Assembly (NCBI GenBank): GCA_013696905.1
Contig: JACCXP010000080.1
Location: forward strand, 1 to 11,967
Reading direction: 5' to 3'
Source: Thermoleophilaceae bacterium
GTDB taxonomy: Bacteria > Actinomycetota > Thermoleophilia > Solirubrobacterales > Thermoleophilaceae
Length of the DNA stretch: 11,967 nt
The translations under genes and the position numbers were made by a program. Below the pieces are notes generated by a model. That model was not told the origin of the DNA. It made no database searches and worked only from the letters and a program-made list of their open reading frames with translations. How positions within the stretch are numbered: position 1 is the stretch's first letter; the number at the start of each line of letters is the position of its first letter. Positions 6,273 through 11,967 of the stretch are shown here, in pieces.

Positions 6273-8414
6273 ATGGCCGCCCCCTCCTCCACCCTCGAGC
6301 GCCAGCGCGCCTCACTGCCCTCGACGCGGCGCATCTCCGGCCGCGCTTGGCTCGACGCGCGCGCCCGCTCCGAGCAGAAGCAGGGCCGGCTGCTTGCGCT
6401 CGTGCTCGCGCTCGCCTCGACCGGCGCGCTCGCCGACGTGCTGCTCGGCGACTCCGTGATCCTGATCGGCCTCCAGGTGCTCGCGCCCCTGATCGCGGCC
6501 GCCACGATCGACGTGCGCCGGACGGCCGTCGTGGCCGCCTACGCGCTCGTGCTCGCGTCCGTGCTCGGCTACTCGAACGACATCTTCGGCTCGGTCGATC
6601 ACGGCTCGCGCCTGCTGACGGTCGCGCTCGGCGGCGCCCTCAGCGTCTGGACGGCGCGCTTGCGCGGTCGCTCCGACGCGCAGCGCGAGCGCGCCGAGGG
6701 CGCCGAGCTCTCGGCGCGCGAGAGCGAGGAGCGCTTTCGGGCGCTCGTGGACGGCGTCGAGGACTACGCGATCTACTCGATCGACGAGCACGGGCTCGTC
6801 GCGAGCTGGAACTCGGGCGCAGAGCGCCTGCACGGGTATCGGCGCGAGGAGATCACCGGCGTGCCGATCGGCTGCTTCTACACGCTCGAGGACGTTGCCG
6901 CTGGAAAGCCCGAGCAGGCCCTGAGCGTGGCCGAGCAGGAAGGTCGCTTCGAGGAGGAGGGCTGGCGCGTGCGCAAGGATGCCAGCCGCTTCTACGCGGA
7001 GGCCGTAACGACTCTGCTCCGCGACGACAGCGGGCACATGCGCGGATATGCACGCGTGACCCGAGACGTCACGGAGCGCAAGCGGCTCGAGTCGCAGCTC
7101 GCCCATCAGGCCTTCCACGACTCGATGACCGGCCTGCCGAACCGACGCCTGTTCCTCGACCGCGTCGCGGGGGCGCTCGCCCGATCCGAGCGCCGCGAGG
7201 GCTCGGCGGCGGTGCTCTTCTTCGACCTCGACCGCTTCAAGGCGGTCAACGACACGCTCGGCCACGCCGCGGGCGACGAGCTGCTGCTCGGCGTGGCCGC
7301 GCGCCTGCGCGAGGCGGTCCGCGGCGAGGACACCGTCGCCCGCTTCGGCGGCGACGAGTTCGCAGTCCTGTGCGAGGAGCTCGCGGAGCGCCACGACGCG
7401 ATCACCGTCGCCGAGCGGATCGGCGCCGCGCTGGCGGTGCCCTTCGAGATCGACGGCACCATGGCGAGTGTGAGCGCGAGCGTCGGCATGGCCTTCGCGG
7501 GCGCCCGCCACACTCCCGACGCGCTGCTCCAGGAGGCAGACGCCGCCATGTATCGCGCAAAGGAGCGGGGCGACGGGCTGGCGGTCGTGTTCGACGAGTC
7601 GCTTCGCCCCCACAAGGAGCAGGCGACCGACGAGGCCGACCTGCGACGCGCGCTCGACCGCGGCGAGCTGCGGCTCGTCTACCAGCCGCTGGTCGACCTG
7701 CGCACGGGCACGGTGACGGGTGTCGAGGCGCTCGTGCGCTGGGCACACCCCGAGCGCGGACTGCTGCGAGCGGCCGAGTTCATGGAGCTCGCCGAGGAGC
7801 CCGAGCTCGCCACGCACATGGGCGCCTGGGTCCTGCGCGAGGCATGCTCTCAGCTCGGGCGCTGGAGCGACGAGGCACCCGACTCCGCGCCGTTGGTGCT
7901 GTCGCTTGCGGTCAACCTGTCGGCGCGCCAGCTTCCCCAGCCCGAGCTGCCGGAGCTCGTCGCCGACGTGCTCGCGGAGACCGGCATCGACCCGGCGACC
8001 CTGTCGCTCGAGATCTCCGAGCGCGACCTCGTCGCCCACCCGCGCTCGACGACCGCGCTGTTCGCTCTGCGCGGCCTCGGCGTACGCCTCGCGGTCGACG
8101 ACTTCGGCACGGGGTACTCGTCGCTGTCGCTCCTGAAGCGCCTGTCGGTCGACTCGGTGAAGATCGCGGCGCCCTTCGTCGAGGGCCTCGGGCGGCGCTC
8201 CGAGGACTCGACGCTCGTGGCCGCGATGATCTCAATGGCCCGCTCGCTCGGCGTGACGACGGTGGCTGAGGCGGTCGAGACGCGTGCCCAGCTCGAGGAG
8301 CTGCGGGCACTCGGCTGTGACCGTGCGCAGGGCTACCTGTTCGCCCGGCCCGCGCTGGTCGAGGACCTGCCGGACGCGCTGCGCGTCAGCCGCCTCGCGC
8401 TCGCCGCTGCCTGA
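6273..8414 (+). CDS. Membrane-anchored PAS-GGDEF-EAL cyclic-di-GMP turnover protein
   Basis: This predicted 713-residue sensor starts at the ATG at 6273. About three hydrophobic segments (residues 38-58, 61-78, 84-100, with a further weak one near 113-127) anchor it. A PAS domain follows (about 150-265, ESEERFRALVDGVEDYAIY to RDVTERK). The GGDEF domain spans about 275-440, with an intact GGDEF at 359-363 and an inhibitory RxxD site (R350-D353), so it probably makes cyclic-di-GMP under product feedback. The EAL domain spans about 452-703 and has E485, N548, E580, D609-D610, K630, E666 and Q686. The Asp normally two residues after the catalytic Lys is Ala (KIAAPFV), so phosphodiesterase activity may be reduced. 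It probably couples a small-molecule or redox signal to surface behaviour. The start is uncertain because no clear ribosome-binding site precedes it. The divergent glycan operon could be a target, but this is speculative. Confidence 0.94.
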   Translation: MAAPSSTLERQRASLPSTRRISGRAWLDARARSEQKQGRLLALVLALASTGALADVLLGDSVILIGLQVLAPLIAAATIDVRRTAVVAAYALVLASVLGYSNDIFGSVDHGSRLLTVALGGALSVWTARLRGRSDAQRERAEGAELSARESEERFRALVDGVEDYAIYSIDEHGLVASWNSGAERLHGYRREEITGVPIGCFYTLEDVAAGKPEQALSVAEQEGRFEEEGWRVRKDASRFYAEAVTTLLRDDSGHMRGYARVTRDVTERKRLESQLAHQAFHDSMTGLPNRRLFLDRVAGALARSERREGSAAVLFFDLDRFKAVNDTLGHAAGDELLLGVAARLREAVRGEDTVARFGGDEFAVLCEELAERHDAITVAERIGAALAVPFEIDGTMASVSASVGMAFAGARHTPDALLQEADAAMYRAKERGDGLAVVFDESLRPHKEQATDEADLRRALDRGELRLVYQPLVDLRTGTVTGVEALVRWAHPERGLLRAAEFMELAEEPELATHMGAWVLREACSQLGRWSDEAPDSAPLVLSLAVNLSARQLPQPELPELVADVLAETGIDPATLSLEISERDLVAHPRSTTALFALRGLGVRLAVDDFGTGYSSLSLLKRLSVDSVKIAAPFVEGLGRRSEDSTLVAAMISMARSLGVTTVAEAVETRAQLEELRALGCDRAQGYLFARPALVEDLPDALRVSRLALAAA

Positions 8415-8430
8415 TACAGGGCTGAGAGCG

Positions 8431-8450
8431 GCGCGCGGCGCGCGGCGCGC
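8431..8450. repeat. GC-only tract of tandem GCGCGCG units
   Basis: Twenty bases consist only of G and C, in repeats of GCGCGCG. The tract sits between the cyclic-di-GMP gene stop and the -10-like box of the next gene. It is able to fold on itself in several registers and could act as a weak terminator or simply be a slippage tract. No U-run follows, so an intrinsic terminator is not supported. Confidence 0.4.
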
Positions 8451-8453
8451 ACG

Positions 8454-8501
8454 CATAATCCGGCGGTGCTCGCCCCCGGCTCCGGGATCCGCCCGTGGTG
8501 A
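8454..8501 (+). promoter_or_regulatory. Candidate promoter -10 and 11-codon leader overlapping the next start
   Basis: CATAAT at 8454-8459 is the best -10-like sequence in this intergenic region. Six bases later GTG at 8466 opens an 11-codon frame (V-L-A-P-G-S-G-I-R-P-W) whose TGA at 8499-8501 overlaps the tandem GTG start codons at 8495 and 8498 of the next gene. The frame differs from that gene, so a leaderless leader peptide could couple translation to it. No good -35 box is present: a GC-only tract (8431-8450) fills that position. This may be chance. Confidence 0.3.
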
Positions 8502-10723
8502 TCCTCTTCTCGCTGACGCTGTTCGTGAGCGCCGCGCTGCTCTTCCTCGTGCAGCCGATGTTCGCCAAGCTCGTGCTGCCGCTGCTCGGCAGCACGCCCG
8601 CCGTCTGGACGGCCTCGGTGATGGCCTTCCAGGCGCTGCTGCTCGGAGGCTACGTGTACGCGCACGTCACCAGCGAGCGCCTCGGCGTGCGGCGTCAGGC
8701 GGCGCTGCACGCCGGCGTCATGCTGCTGCCGCTGATCGCGCTGCCGATCGCGCTGCCGGGCGACCTGCGCCCGCCGGTCGACGCGAATCCGGTGCTGTGG
8801 CTGCTGGGTCTCCTCGGCGTCGTCGTGGGGCTGCCGTTCTTCGTCGTCTCGGCGAGCGCACCGCTGCTGCAACGCTGGCTCGCGGGCACGGACCACCCGG
8901 CAGCAACGGATCCGTACCTGCTCTACCGCGCAAGCAACCTCGGCAGCATGGTCGGGCTGCTCGGCTATCCGCTGGCTATGGAGCCGACGCTGCGCCTGGC
9001 CGACCAGGGCCGCTTCTGGGCGCTTGGCTACGGGCTGCTGCTGCTGCTGGTGCTCGCCTGCGTCGTCGTCCTGTGGCGAAGCGCTCCGGCCGTCCCCGCC
9101 CCGGCGCCGGTGGCCGGCGGCTCCTCCCACGCCGCGCTGCTGCCGGGACGCTCGATCGGTCGCGCCGGGGTGGTCCGCCGCCTGCGCTGGATCGCGCTGT
9201 CGTTCGTGCCCTCGAGCCTCGTGCTCGGGGTGACCACCTACTTCACGACCGACCTCGCCCCGATCCCGCTGCTGTGGGTCGTGCCGCTTGCGATCTACCT
9301 GCTGACCTTCATCATCGTCTTCTCTCCGCGCGCAGAGGTCGAGTCGATCCACCGCGCGATCGTGGCGGGCTTTCCGATCCTCGTGCTGCTGGTCGTCTTC
9401 ACGATCGTCAGCCAGGTGCGCGAGCCGCTCGGGCCGCTGGTCGCGCTGCACCTGGCCGGGTTCTTCGCGGCGGCGATGGTCTGCCACGGCGAGCTCGCGC
9501 GCGACCGACCCGAGCCGGGCCTGCTGACCGAGTTCTACCTCTGGATCGCGGTCGGCGGGGTGCTCGGCGGGGTCTTCAACGCGCTCGTGGCACCGCTCGC
9601 CTTCGACGGGCTGCTCGAGTACCCGATCGCGATCGTCGCGGCGTGCCTGCTTCGCCCCCGCCTGAGCGGGACGCCGCGCGGCCCGCGCGACCGTGTGCTC
9701 GACGTCGCGCTGCCGGTCGCGACGGCGCTCGTCGCGAGCGCGCTCCTGCGCGTGGTCCAGTCGGGCGACGACTACACGCGCGTGGTCGGCGGCCTGATGG
9801 TGCTCGGGCTCGCGATGGCGCTCTGCCTCTACTTTGCACGCCACCCGGTGCGCTTCGGGCTCGGCGTCGCCGCGGTCCTCGTCGCCGGGGCGGTCGGAGT
9901 CGGAAGCGCCGACGACACGCTCTATCAGGAGCGCTCGTTCTTCGGCATCTACTCGGTGGTCACCCGTCCGGAGCCCAAGCCTCGCCACCGGCTGATCCAT
10001 GGCACGACGCTCCACGGGGCGCAGAACTTCGACGGCAGCCGTCCGCCCGCGCCGACCACCTACTACCACCCGACCGGGCCGATCGGGCAGCTCTTCGACG
10101 CGCTCCCCTCGCCCGAGGTCAGCTCGCGGGTGGCCGTGCTCGGGCTCGGCGCCGGAACGATCGCCTGTCACGCGAAGCCGGGCGAGCGCTGGACGTTCTA
10201 CGAGATCGACCCGGTCGCCGAGCGGATCGCCGAGGATCCGCGCCTCTTCACCTACCTGCGCGACTGCCCCGGCACGCACGACGTCGTGCTCGGCGACGGG
10301 CGCCTGTCGCTCGCTCGCGCGCCCGCGCGCGAGTACGGGATGATCTTCGCCGACGCCTTCTCCTCGGACGCGATCCCGGTGCACCTGCTGACCCGCGAGG
10401 CCGTCGCGATGTACCTCTCGAAGCTGAGCGAGGAGGGCATCCTCGTCTTCAACGTGACCAATCGCTACCTCGACCTGAACCCGGTGCTGGGAGCGCTCGC
10501 GCGCGAGCAGGGATTGAGCTGCCTGCACGCCGCGGACAACGTGACCGAGGTCCCGGGGGCGAAGGGAAAGACCGCCTCCGACTGGCTCGTGATGTCGCGC
10601 GCGGCGCGCAATCTCGGTGGGCTCACGAGCGACGCGCGCTGGCGGGCGTGCCCGCGCGCGACGAGCGCCGACGTATGGACCGACGACTTCTCGAACATCC
10701 TCGGACCGCTCGCGGCGAAGTGA
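8495..10723 (+). CDS. Polytopic membrane protein fused to a spermidine-synthase-like domain
   Basis: This 742-residue protein matches the 'fused MFS/spermidine synthase' architecture. Hydrophobic helices fill about 1-195 and 230-470, with a Pro/Ala/Gly-rich linker at about 196-225. The C-terminal Rossmann domain (about 475-710) has the nucleotide-binding strand VAVLGLGAGTIAC (547-559), YEIDP (569-573), DGR (601-603) and FADAFSSDAIPVHLLT (618-633). These fit a SAM- or decarboxylated-SAM-binding fold. Classical polyamine synthase residues are not clearly kept: the N-terminal segment reads HGTTLHGAQNF, and the catalytic DxxD spacing is changed to D620-A-F-S-S-D625. Spermidine synthesis is therefore doubtful and the substrate is unknown. 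Tandem GTG codons at 8495 and 8498 are both possible starts, with no strong Shine-Dalgarno. It lies 80 bp after the cyclic-di-GMP gene. Confidence 0.9.
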   Translation: MVILFSLTLFVSAALLFLVQPMFAKLVLPLLGSTPAVWTASVMAFQALLLGGYVYAHVTSERLGVRRQAALHAGVMLLPLIALPIALPGDLRPPVDANPVLWLLGLLGVVVGLPFFVVSASAPLLQRWLAGTDHPAATDPYLLYRASNLGSMVGLLGYPLAMEPTLRLADQGRFWALGYGLLLLLVLACVVVLWRSAPAVPAPAPVAGGSSHAALLPGRSIGRAGVVRRLRWIALSFVPSSLVLGVTTYFTTDLAPIPLLWVVPLAIYLLTFIIVFSPRAEVESIHRAIVAGFPILVLLVVFTIVSQVREPLGPLVALHLAGFFAAAMVCHGELARDRPEPGLLTEFYLWIAVGGVLGGVFNALVAPLAFDGLLEYPIAIVAACLLRPRLSGTPRGPRDRVLDVALPVATALVASALLRVVQSGDDYTRVVGGLMVLGLAMALCLYFARHPVRFGLGVAAVLVAGAVGVGSADDTLYQERSFFGIYSVVTRPEPKPRHRLIHGTTLHGAQNFDGSRPPAPTTYYHPTGPIGQLFDALPSPEVSSRVAVLGLGAGTIACHAKPGERWTFYEIDPVAERIAEDPRLFTYLRDCPGTHDVVLGDGRLSLARAPAREYGMIFADAFSSDAIPVHLLTREAVAMYLSKLSEEGILVFNVTNRYLDLNPVLGALAREQGLSCLHAADNVTEVPGAKGKTASDWLVMSRAARNLGGLTSDARWRACPRATSADVWTDDFSNILGPLAAK

Positions 10724-10835
10724 CTCGAAGACCGACCGGGTTCTGCTAGCTTCGGCACGGTTCGGAAGGTGACGGTCGCTCGGCTCGACCGGCCCACGTC
10801 GGGGCATTCGTCCTCTCGACTGAAAGGCTTCGACC

Positions 10836-11033
10836 GTGGAGACGGTCGTCCCCACCCAGGCCGCAGACGGCAACGCCCTGCTGCTCGGCCGAGCGGCGCG
10901 CGACCGCGGCCGGCCGGCGGCTCGTTCTGATCGAGGGCACGCCGCTCGTGCGGCGCACGCTCCGCATCACCGGCCTCGAGCTGCGTTCGAGCTGACCGCC
11001 GATCCATCCTCGCTGCCGGAGAAGCCGCTGTAG
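10836..11033 (+). pseudogene. Remnant of a STAS-domain anti-anti-sigma factor (SpoIIAA-like)
   Basis: From 10891 to 10995 one frame reads ERRATAAGRRLVLIEG followed by TPLVRRTLRITGLEL. This is the typical last half of a STAS anti-sigma-factor antagonist: strand, then the 'G-VRR-L-TGL' helix. That frame then hits TGA at 10993-10995, while the expected continuation FELTADPSSL is in another frame from 10986 and ends at TAG 11031-11033. The N-terminal half, including the strand with the phosphorylatable Ser/Thr, is absent. A GTG at 10836 with GAAAGG 8 nt upstream opens a 65-codon frame that matches only the ends, so a stable functional product is unlikely. Such proteins normally control alternative sigma factors through an anti-sigma kinase. 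No kinase or sigma gene is nearby. Confidence 0.6.
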
Positions 11034-11037
11034 ACGG

Positions 11038-11433
11038 CTACGGCTGATCGCGCATGCGGTAGCCCATGCCGCGCACGGTCTCGAAGCGAGCCGAGCCGAG
11101 CTTGCGGCGCAGGTAGCCGACGTAGACGTCGACCACGTTCGAGCCGGGGTCGAAGTCGTAGCCCCAGACGTTTGAGAGCAGCTGCTCACGGCTGAGCACC
11201 TGCCCCGGGTGGCGCAGGAACGTCTCGAGCAGCGTGAACTCCTTCGCCGTGAGCTCGACCTCGCGCCCGGCGACCTCGGCTCGGCGCGTGCGGATGTCGA
11301 GCCGCACGCCGGCCACCTGCAGCTCCAGCGTCGCCGCGGTCGCCGCCACGCAAGCGCGCGCGCACGCGTGCGAGCACCTCCTCGAAGACGAACGGCTTGG
11401 CTGTGTTGTTGGTTGTTGCTTTGGCTGCGCCAA
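11038..11433 (-). pseudogene. Truncated OmpR/PhoB-type response regulator (DNA-binding domain only)
   Basis: The C-terminal winged-helix domain is complete: LELQVAGVRLD, AEVAGREVELTAKEFTLLE, HPGQVLSREQLLSNVWG, the recognition-helix region NVVDVYVGYLRRKLG and the wing FETVRGMGYRM, ending at TAG 11038-11040. Upstream, another frame encodes the end of the receiver domain, AKPFVFEEVLARVRARLR, including the conserved Lys-Pro. The switch between frames lies at about 11331-11350. Beyond the Lys-Pro (from 11402) receiver homology ends abruptly in T/G-rich sequence, and the phosphoacceptor Asp is missing. A TTG at 11433 opens a continuous 131-codon frame covering the whole winged helix, so a receiver-less DNA-binding protein could still be made. 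No sensor kinase is adjacent. It ends tail-to-tail, 4 bp from the STAS remnant. Confidence 0.75.
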
Positions 11434-11837
11434 TCCCGGGCGCGGTTCGCGCCGCGCGCACTATCGAAGCCGTGCCTTAAGTGGTCGGCAGCGACCGGCG
11501 GGTGCGGTCGAGCACCTGCACCGGTGGGCAGCCATCCCTAGTCACCGGCACGCCATCGGCGAAGGACGTTCCATCTCCGGACGGGCTGTCAGTTCCGGTG
11601 CCCGTCGGCGCCGCAGTTTGCGCCCCACAGCCAACAGTGGCGTTCTTGTTGCCCTTGATACGCGTGCAGCTCGAGGCGGTCACGCGGGGGCTCAGAAGCT
11701 CGACGAACCCGCGCTCGAGAGGGGCCGCCCGCGGGGCGCTGGTACTGGCACACGCACGTGCCCGTGCGGTTCGATTCGAGGCTAAATAAAGCGGTTTCCG
11801 TGCACGCTTGCCAAAACGGTCGGCGGGGAGGCGCGAG
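11402..11837. other. Region without a convincing gene beyond the regulator truncation
   Basis: The region starts with T/G-rich sequence (11402-11425) unlike its surroundings. A 6-bp hairpin GGCGCG-GTT-CGCGCC lies at 11439-11453. Open frames exist on both strands. A minus-strand frame ending at TAA 11477-11479 could start at GTG 11683 (68 codons, two or three Cys, Thr/Gly-rich middle). A plus-strand frame runs 11481-11789 (102 codons). Neither has a clear ribosome-binding site or recognised family, and they are mutually antisense, so at most one is real. The base composition is less GC-biased at third positions than in the main genes. No IS ends or tRNA were found. Confidence 0.5.
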
Positions 11838-11967
11838 CTAACGCTTGGGAACGTAGCGCCTGAGTTTCGACAGTGCAAAGTAGCTAAAGAAGCCCAGGAG
11901 CGACGACTCGACCGGCGATACGCCGTACTGGGCGTTGGCGATGAACGAAACCGAGCCGCTCACCGCC
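11838..11967 (-). CDS. C-terminus of an unidentified membrane protein, cut by the window edge
   Basis: A minus-strand frame enters from the right edge and ends at TAG 11838-11840, giving 42 final residues. They read from AVSGSVSFIANAQYGVSP through a hydrophobic stretch (SSLLGFFSYFALSKL) to a basic tail RRYVPKR. The hydrophobic segment followed by an Arg/Lys-rich end is typical of a last membrane helix with a cytoplasmic tail. I do not recognise the family. It could also be a short chance frame, since no start is visible. Confidence 0.4.
   Translation of the reverse strand, partial: AVSGSVSFIANAQYGVSPVESSLLGFFSYFALSKLRRYVPKR

Noticed and set aside
6312..8039. 575-codon minus-strand frame opposite the PAS-GGDEF-EAL gene
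   Set aside because: The composition is that of an antisense shadow with no recognisable domain, while the plus strand has intact GGDEF and EAL motifs.
8431..8450. GC-only tract as a rho-independent terminator
   Set aside because: No T-tract follows, and it lies directly upstream of the -10-like box of the next gene.
8333..10873. 846-codon minus-strand frame opposite the membrane/spermidine-synthase-like gene
   Set aside because: It is rich in His, Arg, Gln and Asp, typical of antisense of a hydrophobic GC-rich gene. The plus strand has clear domains and motifs.
11439..11453. Hairpin GGCGCG-GTT-CGCGCC as an intrinsic terminator
   Set aside because: There is no following U-run and no gene ending beside it. 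Short perfect GC hairpins are common by chance at this composition.

Overview
The window is about 70% G+C with strongly G/C-ending codons, GTG and TTG starts, and at least two promoters that appear to make leaderless mRNAs. This fits a high-GC actinobacterium. The mix of genes (SGLT-like symporter with a small membrane partner, fused membrane spermidine-synthase-like protein, PAS-GGDEF-EAL protein) suggests Thermoleophilia/Solirubrobacterales, but that placement is inference. No rRNA, tRNA, CRISPR array or complete insertion sequence was seen.

Region 1 (69-3266, minus strand) is a three-gene operon. It runs from a family 1 glycoside hydrolase, to a sodium:solute symporter of the SGLT type, to a 99-residue two-helix membrane protein. 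It reads as uptake of a glycoside or sugar followed by cytoplasmic hydrolysis. The symporter carries a clear single-base frameshift near its N-terminus. Region 2 (3332-4579, plus) is an M16 zinc peptidase, divergent from the hydrolase. The two genes seem to use face-to-face promoters that share one -35 heptamer. Region 3 (4489-6110, minus) is a two-gene glycan operon: a hexapeptide-repeat acetyltransferase and a GT-B glycosyltransferase. They overlap by 4 nt, and the glycosyltransferase tail overlaps the M16 gene tail-to-tail by 91 nt. Region 4 (6273-10723, plus) has a membrane-anchored PAS-GGDEF-EAL cyclic-di-GMP protein, then a membrane protein fused to a spermidine-synthase-like domain.

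Region 5 (10724-11967) differs from the rest. It holds a frameshifted remnant of a STAS anti-anti-sigma factor and a response regulator reduced to its DNA-binding domain. The regulator is cut at a T/G-rich junction, and about 400 bases beyond it hold no convincing gene. The window ends in the C-terminus of an unidentified membrane protein. This stretch looks like a decayed or recombined junction.

The most useful leads are the small membrane partner of the symporter, the shared-box leaderless divergent promoters, the altered EAL active site, and the gene debris at the right end. No clearly new defence or mobile system was found.
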